A model generated the notes under the pieces. It was given only the letters and a program-made list of their open reading frames with translations. It had not been told where the DNA came from and searched no databases. A DNA stretch of 64,000 nucleotides from Chryseobacterium sp. ON_d1 (GTDB taxonomy: Bacteria; Bacteroidota; Bacteroidia; Flavobacteriales; Weeksellaceae). The translations under genes and the position numbers were made by a program. This document shows positions 34,701 to 43,806 of this stretch, piece after piece; position 1 is the first letter of the stretch, and every line of letters starts with the position of its first letter. The stretch is from positions 62,001 to 126,000 of the forward strand of contig NZ_BJTC01000013.1 in the NCBI RefSeq assembly GCF_006829085.1, in the 5' to 3' direction.

Positions 34701-36253
34701 GACACTCGACACCTGGTGTTGGACTGATTTCTCCACCGCCACATCATGATATTTATTCTATTGAAGATTTAGCTCAGCTTATCTTTGATTTAAAAAATGC
34801 TAATCGCCATGCCCGGTTATCGGTGAAGTTAGTTTCAAAAGCAGGAGTAGGAACTATAGCTTCTGGGGTTGCAAAGGCAAAAGCAGATCATATTCTGATT
34901 TCGGGATATGATGGAGGTACGGGCGCATCACCTTTAGGCTCAATCCGTCATACCGGATTGCCTTGGGAGCTTGGATTGGCTGAAACTCATCAGACTCTGA
35001 TTAAAAATAAACTGAGACAAAGAGTTACTCTGCAGGTTGATGGGCAGATGAAAACAGGACGCGATTTGGCTATAGCTACTTTGTTAGGGGCAGAAGAGTG
35101 GGGAATTGCTACTTCTGCGCTCATTGTTGAAGGCTGTATACTGATGAGGAAATGTCATTTGAATACTTGTCCTGTAGGAATTGCCACTCAAAAGGAAGAA
35201 TTAAGAAAAAAATTCAAGGGAAAAGCTGAGTACCTGGTGAATTATTTTAAATTTCTTGCGATGGAAGTTCGTGAGATTATGGCTAATTTAGGTTTCAGAA
35301 CCATTGATGAAATGGTAGGGCAGTCTCAATGTCTTGAAAGAAAAACAAATATTACCTTCTGGAAACATCAAAGGATAGACCTAAGCAGGATCCTTTATAA
35401 AATAGAAACTGATTTGCCGGTAATTAAATCTGAGGAACAGGATGCTGGGCTGGATCATTCTATTTCCTGGAAAATGGTTGAAGCGGCTCAATACGCCCTT
35501 CAAAATAATACATCCATGGAAGCAGAATTTGATATAAAAAATACGGATCGTACGGTTGGTACTATTCTTTCCCATGAATTAACCAAAATTTATAAGTCTG
35601 AGGGAATGAATGAACATTCATTACTGTTTAATTTTAAAGGAACCGCAGGGCAAAGCTTTGGAGCATTTTGTAATAAAGGGATGACTATGCGTCTGGAAGG
35701 AGATGCTAATGACTATTTAGGGAAAGGGCTTTCAGGTGCTCAGTTGATTATTTTTCCGCATAAAGAGGCTATTATCCGTGCCAGTGAAAATAGTATTGTT
35801 GGAAATGTTGCTTTATATGGAGCCACTTCTGGAAAGGTATTTATCAGTGGTATAGCAGGAGAGCGTTTTGCCGTTCGGAATTCCGGAGCTACTGCAGTTG
35901 TGGAAGGAATTGGTGATCATGGATGTGAATATATGACTGGAGGGAAAGTTATTGTCCTGGGAGGAGTCGGAAGAAATTTTGGCGCAGGAATGAGCGGAGG
36001 TATTGCTTATGTATGGGATGTAAATAAAACCTTAGAATATCATTTTAATCCTGATATGGCGGATCTGGAATCTATTACAGAGGATGATAAAGAATCGATC
36101 TTTAATCTGATCAGGGAACATTTTGAAAATACAGGAAGCACATTGGCAGAATATATAATAAGTGATTGGGATAACAGCTGTAAGCATTTTACGAAAGTGT
36201 ATCCGAGAGAATATAAGAAAGTGATTGAAAACCAGATAAATGATATTACGTAA
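31727..36253 (+). CDS. gltB: Glutamate synthase large subunit
   Basis: 1508 residues, the normal size. The class II amidotransferase starts at Cys27 (FDSCGVGFVANIKG) after a short propeptide. A central domain, then the FMN TIM-barrel (SVKLVSKAGVGTIASGVAKAKADHILISGYDGGTGASPLGS), the 3Fe-4S Cys cluster (CILMRKCHLNTCPVG), and the C-terminal beta-helix with GXXGXXXG repeats follow. It forms glutamate from 2-oxoglutarate and glutamine-derived ammonia. The gltD ATG overlaps its stop (TAATG). Confidence 0.97.
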   Translation: MNTHKKNPDNFAKHQGLYEPEFEFDSCGVGFVANIKGVKSYKIVSDAITMLENMEHRGATGYESNTGDGAGIQIQIPHELLYDEALNVGIDLPESGYYGVGMLFFSQNNFIREECKEVIAQSAEKLHLKILGYRPVPVSNIDLGDLAKSVEPVMEMLFIERPFDVDTEKDFERKLFIFKNYISHQMTSITNNDPIGFYVASFSCKKLIYKGQLRSIQVRNYFKDLTNPKIRSAFGMVHSRFATNTSPTWSLAQPFRFLAHNGEINTLGGNLNWLRSSEKMFQSPFFTPHEMDMLLPLTKPGQSDSSYLDNMVELLYHSGRSLPHTMMMLIPEAWDGHEQMEHYKKDFYEFHACLMEPWDGPASISFTDGDMIGATLDRNGLRPSRYCITSDDLVIMASESGALSVDPQKIIRRGHLQPGKMFLVDMKKGAIISDDELKKEICTSKPYREWLDSMRINITELPNPKIRFNKLQTEDIFKYQKAFGYSREDLDGVIKEMASHGKEPIGSMGFDAPLAVLSEKPQHLSSYFKQLFAQVTNPPIDPIREKLVMSLTTIIGGNGNLLEEDKNFAHSIKLDNPIINNNQLEKLRSVDTGRFQAKTIYTYFNARGKEGELKKAIDRICRYAVDAVDDGFEVIILSDRSLDSQHASIPSLLACSAVHHHLIRKGIRRKIGLVMEVGDVWEVHHFATLLGFGATAINPYLALASIRQMFDDGEFEEEDLLRLKDNYKKAVGDGLLKIFSKMGVSTLQSYHGAQIFEIIGLNKLVVNTCFTGAVSRIEGIGFDEIAKEALIKHQDAFREDMENSLLDTGGIYRWRSNNEYHQFNPQSIHLLQQSAWNNDYGIFKKYSRLVNQQMGKASLLRGLLEFKNDREPISFEEVEPIENIMKRFATGAMSFGSISWEAHTTLAIAMNRIGAKSNTGEGGEDEARYIPDKNGDNLRSSIKQVASGRFGVTARYLAEADEIQIKMAQGAKPGEGGQLSGDKVDSWIGKTRHSTPGVGLISPPPHHDIYSIEDLAQLIFDLKNANRHARLSVKLVSKAGVGTIASGVAKAKADHILISGYDGGTGASPLGSIRHTGLPWELGLAETHQTLIKNKLRQRVTLQVDGQMKTGRDLAIATLLGAEEWGIATSALIVEGCILMRKCHLNTCPVGIATQKEELRKKFKGKAEYLVNYFKFLAMEVREIMANLGFRTIDEMVGQSQCLERKTNITFWKHQRIDLSRILYKIETDLPVIKSEEQDAGLDHSISWKMVEAAQYALQNNTSMEAEFDIKNTDRTVGTILSHELTKIYKSEGMNEHSLLFNFKGTAGQSFGAFCNKGMTMRLEGDANDYLGKGLSGAQLIIFPHKEAIIRASENSIVGNVALYGATSGKVFISGIAGERFAVRNSGATAVVEGIGDHGCEYMTGGKVIVLGGVGRNFGAGMSGGIAYVWDVNKTLEYHFNPDMADLESITEDDKESIFNLIREHFENTGSTLAEYIISDWDNSCKHFTKVYPREYKKVIENQINDIT

Positions 36254-37689
36254 TGGGGAAGATAGATGGATTTTTATTATATGAGAGGGAACTTCCTTCT
36301 AAACTGGATGTTGAAAAGAGACTTAAGGATTATAAAGAATTTATTCAGAAGCCTTCTGATCAGCAGTTGAATTGTCAATCGGCAAGATGTATGGACTGCG
36401 GAGTTCCTTTTTGCCAGAGTGGTTGCCCTTTGGGAAATCTCATTCCTGAGTTTAATGAAGCCGTATATAAAAAACAATGGCAAAAAGCCTATCAGATTTT
36501 AATATCTACCAATAATTTTCCTGAGTTTACCGGAAGAATTTGTCCTGCTCCCTGCGAAAGTGCATGTGTGTTGGGAATTAACGATAAGGCCGTTACCATT
36601 GAGGAAATAGAAAAGAATATTATAGAAATAGCTTTCGAGAAAGGCTTTGCCAAGCCAAGAATTCCCAAGCTGAAAACAGATAAAAAGGTTGCGGTAGTAG
36701 GTTCCGGACCTGCCGGATTGGCGGCAGCATATCAATTGAACCAGATGGGGTATAGTACTACAGTTTTTGAAAGAGATCCTGAAATAGGAGGATTATTAAG
36801 GTTTGGAATACCGGATTTTAAACTGGACAAAAATATTGTAGAACGCAGAGTTCAATGGATGAAAGAAGAAGGGGTTGAATTTTGTACTGGAATTAACGTT
36901 GGTGTCAATTATGCTGTAGAAGAATTGAACCGTAATTTTGATGCAATTGTATTGGCAACAGGAAGTACTGTTCCCAAAGATCTGATCATTCCCAACCGGG
37001 ATGCAAAAGGTATTTATTTCGCTATGGATTTTCTTAAACAAAGTAATAAAAAAGTAAGTGGGATTTCTTTTGAAGAAGAAGAAATTAATACGAAAGGAAA
37101 AAAAGTAGTGGTCATAGGAGGTGGAGATACGGGGTCCGATTGTATAGGAACTTCTAACCGTCAGGGAGCAGAAGTTGTATATCAGATTTATTATAAACCT
37201 ATGCAGCCAACAGAACGGGATGAAACGATGCCATGGCCCAGTTATCCTGCTCTACTGCAGATTACTTCCTCCCATGAGGAGGGGTGTGATCGTATGTGGT
37301 CTGTGAATTCAAAAGAATTTGTGAAAGATGAACATGGAAACCTAAAAGGAATTCGCCTGGTGGAAGCAGAATGGACTAAAGATTCTGATGAAGGAAAATG
37401 GAACTTATATACTGAAAAACCAGCATCTGAATTTGTACTCGAATGCGATATTATTTTTATTGCCTTAGGATATACGCATGTTGAGCATAAAGGGCTGGTG
37501 GAAGCATTAGATATTCACCTGGATCCAAAAGGGAACTTAATCGGAAATAATAAAGAATATAAAACCAATCAGGATAAAATTTTCACCTGTGGTGATGCCC
37601 GGAAAGGACAAAGTCTTGTAGTATGGGCTATTGCGGAAGGCAGACAATGCGCAGAGAAAATTGATGAGTTTTTTAAAAATAAATCATGA
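36253..37689 (+). CDS. gltD: Glutamate synthase small subunit
   Basis: 478 residues. An N-terminal 4Fe-4S region (CMDCGVPFCQSGCPLGNLIPEFN and CPAPCESACVLG), the FAD loop VVGSGPAGLAAAYQL (about 148) and the NADPH loop VVVIGGGDTGSDCIG are intact, and the protein ends with FTCGDARKGQSLVVWAIAEGRQCA. It feeds NAD(P)H electrons to GltB. It overlaps gltB by one base. Confidence 0.97.
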   Translation: MGKIDGFLLYERELPSKLDVEKRLKDYKEFIQKPSDQQLNCQSARCMDCGVPFCQSGCPLGNLIPEFNEAVYKKQWQKAYQILISTNNFPEFTGRICPAPCESACVLGINDKAVTIEEIEKNIIEIAFEKGFAKPRIPKLKTDKKVAVVGSGPAGLAAAYQLNQMGYSTTVFERDPEIGGLLRFGIPDFKLDKNIVERRVQWMKEEGVEFCTGINVGVNYAVEELNRNFDAIVLATGSTVPKDLIIPNRDAKGIYFAMDFLKQSNKKVSGISFEEEEINTKGKKVVVIGGGDTGSDCIGTSNRQGAEVVYQIYYKPMQPTERDETMPWPSYPALLQITSSHEEGCDRMWSVNSKEFVKDEHGNLKGIRLVEAEWTKDSDEGKWNLYTEKPASEFVLECDIIFIALGYTHVEHKGLVEALDIHLDPKGNLIGNNKEYKTNQDKIFTCGDARKGQSLVVWAIAEGRQCAEKIDEFFKNKS

Positions 37690-37848
37690 AATAATCTGAA
37701 TCCTGATTAGGTTATTTAAGAAAATTAGATGGGCAGCTGAAAGTAGGAAGTAGATAATTTTATATAGCTTCGAGCCTTTGATCCCGAATTTATTTTCTGT
37801 AATGGCCAAATGAGGCATCAGACAAAATTGATAAAGAATTAAAAATAG

Positions 37849-37884
37849 AAGGTACAGAGTTATTCTGTACCTTTTTCTTTTTTC
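37849..37884. terminator. Bidirectional terminator overlapping the ClbS-like stop codon
   Basis: GGTACAGA and TCTGTACC form the stem around GTTAT, with a plus-strand tract TTTTTCTTTTTTC. The stop codon of the minus-strand gene (37860-37862) lies in the loop region, so its last codons encode one arm. Confidence 0.85.
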
Positions 37885-38375
37885 GATTTCCGGAGCTGTA
37901 TTCTAAAATTTTTAAAAGGAGCAACTGTGTTGATATGTATCCATTTCCATACAGGCCATTTAGCGGGCGTTGTTGCCCATTTCCTTTGCTCAGGTTCAAA
38001 CAGGATTTTATCATCAAGGTCTTCAATCCATTTTATAATTTCATCGACTTGCTTTTGTAAGAGATCTCTTTGTTCTGCCAGACTATAGGAGCTATATTGC
38101 TCATAGAAAGACTGATATAATCCTTTTAAATTATTCCATTTATATTCAGGGGTAGGTGTTTTCACTTCCTTTCCTTTCTTTTCATCAGCTTCCCACTGTA
38201 GGAGCAGTTGGGTCCAGCCAATCTGATAGGCTATATTCTGGGCTGGTGTTTTATCAACCCCTACTTTTAGCCAATCTTTTTCCTTTTCTTTAATATCATC
38301 GAATTCCTTGTTGTAGAGAAGGAACCTTTTTTTTATTTCTTCAATAAGTTCAGTTTTGTCTTTATAACCTTTCAT
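37860..38375 (-). CDS. ClbS/DfsB-family four-helix bundle protein
   Basis: 171 residues. KTELIEEIKKRFLLYNKEFDDIKEKEKDW and AQNIAYQIGWTQLLLQWEADEKKGKEVKTPTPEYKWNNL are the DfsB/ClbS (DUF1706) signature. The family includes ClbS, which inactivates colibactin. Here there is no toxin gene nearby and the role is unknown. The C-terminal KSKKEKGTE is encoded by terminator DNA. It is 4 bp downstream of cydB on the same strand, so it may share the cyd transcript. Confidence 0.85.
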   Translation of the reverse strand: MKGYKDKTELIEEIKKRFLLYNKEFDDIKEKEKDWLKVGVDKTPAQNIAYQIGWTQLLLQWEADEKKGKEVKTPTPEYKWNNLKGLYQSFYEQYSSYSLAEQRDLLQKQVDEIIKWIEDLDDKILFEPEQRKWATTPAKWPVWKWIHINTVAPFKNFRIQLRKSKKEKGTE

Positions 38376-38379
38376 AGTA

Positions 38380-39384
38380 TTATTTTCTAAGCTTACTGAA
38401 AGAAGCCATCAAATAAAATAAAAACGGCAGAATAAATAATGATCCCAGCATCAATGCCCAGCCTAATGCAGCAATAGTTTTAGGCGGTGCCATATGCTGT
38501 AACAATGAAAGATGCTGTCCGTTACCTAACAGTATAATATCCGGATTATGCTGATAGGTAGCGGCCACAAGAATCATCACCATCTGAAAGCCTGCAAGAG
38601 CTCTTACCGGAAGTAATTTTTGGGTATTCAGTGCTCTTAAAATAAGCAGTAAAGCAACAGTAGCAAAAGCAATAGCCATAATTCCCAAAGGCTTTGAAAA
38701 TATCCACATCAAAAGAGGAATATCTGAAAGGTAAGCAGTAGCAAATACCAGAATTCCTGTAATCACAACAAATATCATCGTCTGTTTTGATTTTCTTATC
38801 ATTAATAGCAATTCTTCTTTCCCACGGGTTTCTCTTAATGAAAAAATAGATGCAAGATAAGCACACAACGCTACAGTAAAAAGTCCTACAGACACTCCAA
38901 ACCAGTTAAGCCAGCTGTAAACATACAAATCAAGAAAACCTGTCGCATCAGGATTAATAGAGTGGGAAACTGTTGCAGCTGCAATTAACCCCAAAAAGAA
39001 GGGAGTTAAAAGGCTCGCATAATAAAATATCTGCGTATATAAAACCTGCCAGTTGTCCTTTACTGCGTCATAATGCCTGAACGTAAAAGCTGTTCCTCTT
39101 GCAATAATTCCTAAAAGCATTAAGACTAAAGGAATGTGAAGATAAGTAGACATAGTGGTATAAATCTCCGGAAAGCCAACAAAAAGGATAACGATGGCAA
39201 TAATCAGCCACATGTGATTGGCTTCCCAAACAGGAGCAATAGATTCATACATAATCTCATGGGTTTTATGGCGGGCTTTTTTATTGGTGAACATTTCTAC
39301 AATACCTGCTCCAAAGTCAGCTCCTCCCAGAATAATATAAAGACAGATGGATAGCCAGAGAAAGCCTATTACAATGTAAATCAT
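38380..39384 (-). CDS. cydB: Cytochrome bd ubiquinol oxidase subunit II
   Basis: 334 residues and about eight to nine membrane helices. The N-terminal LWLSICLYIILGGADFGAGIVEMF and GFPEIYTTMSTYLHIPLVLMLLGIIARGTAF are CydB signatures. Together with CydA it forms the high-affinity oxygen-reducing bd oxidase. The start overlaps the cydA stop by 4 bp. No cydX-like small ORF follows. Confidence 0.95.
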   Translation of the reverse strand: MIYIVIGFLWLSICLYIILGGADFGAGIVEMFTNKKARHKTHEIMYESIAPVWEANHMWLIIAIVILFVGFPEIYTTMSTYLHIPLVLMLLGIIARGTAFTFRHYDAVKDNWQVLYTQIFYYASLLTPFFLGLIAAATVSHSINPDATGFLDLYVYSWLNWFGVSVGLFTVALCAYLASIFSLRETRGKEELLLMIRKSKQTMIFVVITGILVFATAYLSDIPLLMWIFSKPLGIMAIAFATVALLLILRALNTQKLLPVRALAGFQMVMILVAATYQHNPDIILLGNGQHLSLLQHMAPPKTIAALGWALMLGSLFILPFLFYLMASFSKLRK

Positions 39385-40724
39385 GATTTTTTGTTTTTAT
39401 CGTTAAACTGAGAATCGGTAGGGTCATAAAGTTTTGGTACCATCTGAATCTGCCTTTTTAAAAGGAAAATCAGAATCAGTGATAAGGATACAAAAATTGC
39501 GGTGAAGAAATAGAATGAATATTGTATTCCCGGCATCGGGGTTACAGCATCTACAGTTCTCATAATGCCATAAATAATCCATGGCTGTCTTCCGACTTCA
39601 GTTACGGTCCATCCCGCCTCCAGCGCAATGTAACCAAAAGGCGTTGCGATGAGGAAGGTTTTTAACAGCCAGTTTTTACTCAGCCATTCTTTTCTGAAGA
39701 AGAAGGCATACAAATAAACAGCTCCGATAACAATCATAACCACACCAAAGAAGATCATAATCTGAAAAGCATAATGAACAACTGCAATCGGAGGCCACTC
39801 ATCTTTCGGGAAATCCTTAAGACCTTTTACTTCGGCATTGAAATCATTGCTTACCAGAAAGCTTAAAACTTTTGGGATTTTCACTGCATATTTCACTTCT
39901 TCATTTTTCTCGTCAGGAATTCCTCCAATCACGAATGAAGCTCCTTTTTCAGTTTCAAAATGCGCCTCCATAGCCGCAAGCTTGATCGGTTGTCTTTCTG
40001 CAACGGATTTGGCTGCAACATCACCACTCAAAGGCGCACCAAACGCCCCAATCAGGGCAAAACCCACCGCAATTCTAAACGCTTTGGTGTGAAACTCAAT
40101 ATTCCTTTTCCGCATGATCATAAAAGCATGAACTCCGGCTACGGCAAAACCTGTTGCACAAAATGCAGCAACCGTCATGTGAAGCGCCTGAGGAAACCAG
40201 GCATCATTGAACATTGCTTTGATCGGATCAATATTTAAGTATTGTCCGTTGATATAATCAAAACCTGTCGGGGAATTCATCCATGAGTTGGCTGCCACCA
40301 CCAGAATTCCGGAAGCAAGCCCGCTTAGCCCCACAAGAAATCCGCAGAACCAGTGGAACCATTTATTGAACCTTTCCCATCCATATAAAAAGAACCCGAT
40401 TGCAATGGCTTCAATAAAGAAGGCTGTCCCTTCCAAAGAAAAAGGCATTCCGAAAATAGGACCGGCATGTTTCATAAAACCAGGCCATAAAAGTCCAAGC
40501 TCAAAAGAAAGCATTGTTCCGGAAACGGCACCTGTAGCAAAAAGAATAGCTACTCCTTTGCTCCATGCTTTTGTGAGTCCTTTATATACTTCATTATTGG
40601 TCTTTAGATATTTCCAATGGGCAAAAGCCATCAGGAAAGGCATCACCATACCCACACAGGAGAATATGATATGAAAGCCCAGTGAAAGTGCCATCTGAGC
40701 ACGCGCTGCTATAAAATCATCCAT
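39381..40724 (-). CDS. cydA: Cytochrome bd ubiquinol oxidase subunit I
   Basis: 447 residues. Haem-ligand His is in MALSLGFHIIFSC (about residue 19), and the conserved GRQPWIIYGIMRT lies near the C-terminus. The Q-loop between helices VI and VII is the short type. It is the catalytic subunit carrying haems b558, b595 and d. The gene starts a minus-strand operon, divergent from gyrB across 234 bp. I could not find a convincing FNR-type site or a TAnnTTTG box for cydA there. Confidence 0.96.
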   Translation of the reverse strand: MDDFIAARAQMALSLGFHIIFSCVGMVMPFLMAFAHWKYLKTNNEVYKGLTKAWSKGVAILFATGAVSGTMLSFELGLLWPGFMKHAGPIFGMPFSLEGTAFFIEAIAIGFFLYGWERFNKWFHWFCGFLVGLSGLASGILVVAANSWMNSPTGFDYINGQYLNIDPIKAMFNDAWFPQALHMTVAAFCATGFAVAGVHAFMIMRKRNIEFHTKAFRIAVGFALIGAFGAPLSGDVAAKSVAERQPIKLAAMEAHFETEKGASFVIGGIPDEKNEEVKYAVKIPKVLSFLVSNDFNAEVKGLKDFPKDEWPPIAVVHYAFQIMIFFGVVMIVIGAVYLYAFFFRKEWLSKNWLLKTFLIATPFGYIALEAGWTVTEVGRQPWIIYGIMRTVDAVTPMPGIQYSFYFFTAIFVSLSLILIFLLKRQIQMVPKLYDPTDSQFNDKNKKS

Positions 40725-40958
40725 AATATCAACTTTTCAGTAAATAAATTTACGCATAAATTATTGATGTTGAATATGATTTACAACAGTTGATATTTCA
40801 CCAATACACTTTAATTTTGATTCTTTTATTGACTTGTTTTCCTTTATGTTTTTACTAAGAATACTCTCCATTTTTTTGACACTTTTTAACTTTCATACCT
40901 CGAAAAAAATCACGATATTTGTAAGTCTTTGCACTGAGCAGGATTTTTAATATTTTAT

Positions 40959-42893
40959 ATGAGTCAAAAACAATATACAGCTAGTAGTATTCAGGCATTG
41001 GAAGGAATGGAGCACGTTCGTATGCGTCCTTCAATGTACATTGGTGATGTAGGAGTCCGCGGACTTCACCATTTGGTTTATGAAGTAGTAGATAACTCTA
41101 TTGACGAAGCTTTGGCAGGGTACTGCGATACGATCTTCGTTAGCATCAAGGAAGGGAACGGAATTGAAGTAAGTGATAACGGTAGAGGTATCCCGGTTGA
41201 TTTTCACGAAAAAGAACAGAAATCAGCCCTTGAGGTTGTAATGACTAAAATCGGGGCCGGAGGTAAGTTCGATAAAGATTCTTATAAGGTTTCGGGTGGT
41301 CTTCACGGGGTTGGAGTTTCGTGTGTGAATGCACTTTCCAATGAGATGATCACTACAGTTTACAGAGATGGAAACGTTTACCAGCAGATTTATTCCAGAG
41401 GAAAAGCACAGACAGGTGTTGAAGAGATCGGTCACAGTGAAAAAAGGGGGACCAAGCAGTTTTTCCAGCCGGATGATACTATATTTACAGAATTAGTTTA
41501 CAACTACGATACATTAGCAAGCCGTTTAAGAGAGCTTTCTTACCTAAATAAAGGAATTACCATCACCCTTACCGATGAAAGAGAAAAATTGGAAGACGGA
41601 TCTTTCCGTTCAGAAGTTTTTCACTCTGAAGGTGGGTTGAAAGAATTTGTTGCCTATATTGATGGTAACCGTGAATCTATTATGGAGCACGTGATCTTTA
41701 TGGAAGGAGAAAGAGATGATATCCCTGTAGAAGTAGCAATGCGTTACAATACTTCTTTCAACGAAAATCTTCACTCTTATGTAAACAATATCAACACTCA
41801 TGAGGGAGGAACTCACTTAGCAGGTTTCAGACGTGCTTTGACGAGAACTCTTAAGAAGTATGCTGATGATTTAGGGATTCCACAGAAAGAAAAAGTAGAG
41901 GTTACAGGAGATGACTTCCGTGAGGGATTAACAGCTGTAGTTTCTGTAAAGGTAATGGAACCGCAGTTTGAAGGACAGACGAAAACAAAATTAGGAAACT
42001 CTGAGGTTTCGGGAGCTGTAGATAAAATTGTAGGGGAAATGCTTACCAATTTCCTTGAAGAAAACCCTACTGAAGCAAAGCAGATCGTGCAGAAGGTTGT
42101 GTTGGCTGCAAAAGCAAGACAGGCTGCTAAGAAAGCCCGTGAAATGGTTCAGAGAAAATCTCCGATGGGAGGTTCCGGTCTTCCGGGAAAACTTTCTGAC
42201 TGTTCTTCAAAAGATCCGGCAGAATCTGAGATCTTCCTTGTAGAGGGAGATTCCGCGGGGGGTACTGCCAAGCAGGGAAGAGACAGACACTTCCAGGCAA
42301 TTCTTCCATTGAGAGGTAAAATCCTGAACGTAGAGAAATCTATGCTTCACAAAGTATATGATAACGAAGAAATCAGAAATATCTATACAGCTCTTGGAGT
42401 TTCCGTAGGAACTGAGGAAGACAGCAAAGCATTGAACTTATCAAAATTGAGATACCATAAAATCGTTATCATGACCGATGCTGATATCGACGGATCTCAC
42501 ATTTCTACACTGATTCTTACTTTCTTCTTCAGATATATGAAAGAACTTATTGAGAACGGATATATCTATATTGCTCAACCACCTTTATATTTATTAAAGA
42601 AAGGAAACAAAAAAGTATATGCCTATAACGAAAAAGAACGTGAAGAGTTTACTTTAGACATGGCTCCGGACGGTAAAGGTGTAGAGGTACAGCGTTACAA
42701 AGGTCTTGGAGAAATGAACCCTGAGCAGCTTTGGGAAACCACTCTTAATCCGGAACACAGAATTCTGAAGCAGGTGACCATTGATAATGCAGTGGAAGCA
42801 GACAGTATTTTCTCAATGCTGATGGGAGATGAGGTTCCGCCAAGAAGAGAGTTTATCGAGAAAAATGCAAAATATGCAAAAATTGATGCATAA
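40959..42893 (+). CDS. gyrB: DNA gyrase subunit B
   Basis: 644 residues. ATP-binding GHKL motifs VDNSIDEALAGYCD, VSDNGRGIPVD and GGLHGVGVSCVNAL are followed by the transducer and the TOPRIM domain (EGDSAGGTAKQGRDRHFQAILPLRGK and DADIDGSHI). The protein ends YAKIDA. There is no extra TOPRIM insertion of the proteobacterial type, in line with its length. It is monocistronic with a strong terminator. Confidence 0.97.
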   Translation: MSQKQYTASSIQALEGMEHVRMRPSMYIGDVGVRGLHHLVYEVVDNSIDEALAGYCDTIFVSIKEGNGIEVSDNGRGIPVDFHEKEQKSALEVVMTKIGAGGKFDKDSYKVSGGLHGVGVSCVNALSNEMITTVYRDGNVYQQIYSRGKAQTGVEEIGHSEKRGTKQFFQPDDTIFTELVYNYDTLASRLRELSYLNKGITITLTDEREKLEDGSFRSEVFHSEGGLKEFVAYIDGNRESIMEHVIFMEGERDDIPVEVAMRYNTSFNENLHSYVNNINTHEGGTHLAGFRRALTRTLKKYADDLGIPQKEKVEVTGDDFREGLTAVVSVKVMEPQFEGQTKTKLGNSEVSGAVDKIVGEMLTNFLEENPTEAKQIVQKVVLAAKARQAAKKAREMVQRKSPMGGSGLPGKLSDCSSKDPAESEIFLVEGDSAGGTAKQGRDRHFQAILPLRGKILNVEKSMLHKVYDNEEIRNIYTALGVSVGTEEDSKALNLSKLRYHKIVIMTDADIDGSHISTLILTFFFRYMKELIENGYIYIAQPPLYLLKKGNKKVYAYNEKEREEFTLDMAPDGKGVEVQRYKGLGEMNPEQLWETTLNPEHRILKQVTIDNAVEADSIFSMLMGDEVPPRREFIEKNAKYAKIDA

Positions 42894-42914
42894 ACATTTT
42901 TAAAATATATAAAA

Positions 42915-42951
42915 AAAGCTTCTAATTATTTAGAAGCTTTTTTTATATTTG
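42915..42951 (+). terminator. gyrB terminator fused to a downstream -7 box
   Basis: AAAGCTTCTAA and TTAGAAGCTTT form the stem (42915-42940). The T-tract runs directly into TATATTTG at 42944-42951, which fits the -7 box for the next gene. Confidence 0.85.
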
Positions 42952-42974
42952 GACAAACCAAAAAAACAAATAAT

Positions 42975-43400
42975 ATGCTAACTCTTTTACAAACAGATCC
43001 TTATAATGGAACAGATGCAGTGTCTGGTGCAGCCGCTGCAGGTTTAGGGATCGGAACGTTATTCTTCGGATTACTTTGCTATATATTCTATGGATATTGC
43101 ATGTACAGGATTTTCCAGAAGGCAGGAAGACAAGATGCCTGGGCTGCTTTTGTACCTATTTATAATACAATCGTATTACTGGAAATCGTGAAAAAACCAA
43201 TTTGGTGGATCATTCTTTTCTTTATTCCTTTGGTGAATATCTATGCATGTTGGGTTGTTTATGACAGGCTTGCCAAGGGCTTTGCCAAAGAAACTCCTCT
43301 TTATACGATTCTGATTCTTATTTTCGGATTTATTTTCATTCCTGTATTAGGTCTTGGAAGTGATCAATACGATAGTAAACGTATTCCAAATGATCAATAA
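42975..43400 (+). CDS. DUF5684-type membrane protein
   Basis: 141 residues with three to four membrane helices. YCMYRIFQKAGRQDAWAAFVPIYNTIVLLEIVKKPIWWIILFFIPLVN is the signature of DUF5684 proteins, sometimes fused to signal peptidase I in Bacteroidota. Here it stands alone. Function unknown. Its promoter overlaps the gyrB terminator. Confidence 0.8.
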   Translation: MLTLLQTDPYNGTDAVSGAAAAGLGIGTLFFGLLCYIFYGYCMYRIFQKAGRQDAWAAFVPIYNTIVLLEIVKKPIWWIILFFIPLVNIYACWVVYDRLAKGFAKETPLYTILILIFGFIFIPVLGLGSDQYDSKRIPNDQ

Positions 43401-43422
43401 AATAATAAATAAAAAATTAACA

Positions 43423-43447
43423 GGCCTCAGCAATGAGGTCTTTTTTT
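43423..43447 (+). terminator. Terminator after the DUF5684 gene
   Basis: GGCCTCA and TGAGGTC (one G-T pair) around GCAA, followed by TTTTTTT. Confidence 0.88.
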
Positions 43448-43806
43448 ATGGATAATGCATTGTACATGATCTGTAGAATTAATTGTACTCCTGTTTCATA
43501 TTAATTCTACATGTTTTGAATTATAGGAATCGTAAATTATTCTAAATTTGAAAAGCAGACAATATGAAGTTTATCCCTTCATGCTGCAGAATATATATTC
43601 TTCTCCCAATATAGAATGAGTATAAATATTCTGCTTTAACTTTTCAGAAATTACTCATGAAAAGTTGATAATGTGTTCATAGCCTTATAGGTACATTTAA
43701 ACAGTACTTTTTAAGTATTAGGTTAAGGGCTTCACCTGGTTGAAGCCTTTTATATTTTTTTTAACAGTTATTAAGATTTTCTTATTTTTGCATCATCTTA
43801 ATAACT
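43448..43806 (+). ncRNA. Candidate structured small RNA in a gene-free region
   Basis: A possible promoter (TAAATTTG at 43543-43550, TTTG at 43515-43518) is followed by three hairpin structures. These are GCAGAATAT/ATATTCTGC (43586-43594/43626-43634) with an inner ATTCT/AGAAT, AACTTTTCA/TGAAAAGTT (43638-43646/43658-43666), and a terminator GGCTTCA/TGAAGCC (43728-43747) with a T-rich tail. That predicts a transcript of about 190 nt. Upstream of the promoter is a further 12-bp inverted repeat (43472-43483/43500-43511). A 16-codon ORF at 43564 is possible. The region ends with the -7 box TATTTTTG (43783-43790) of the next gene. Confidence 0.45.

Noticed and set aside
37860..38375. ClbS-like gene as evidence of a colibactin-type cluster
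   Set aside because: No polyketide or peptide synthetase genes are nearby; the DfsB/ClbS family is broad and mostly uncharacterised.
40725..40958. FNR-type operator between cydA and gyrB
   Set aside because: TTGAT-like segments occur, but no TTGAT-n4-ATCAA arrangement could be found.
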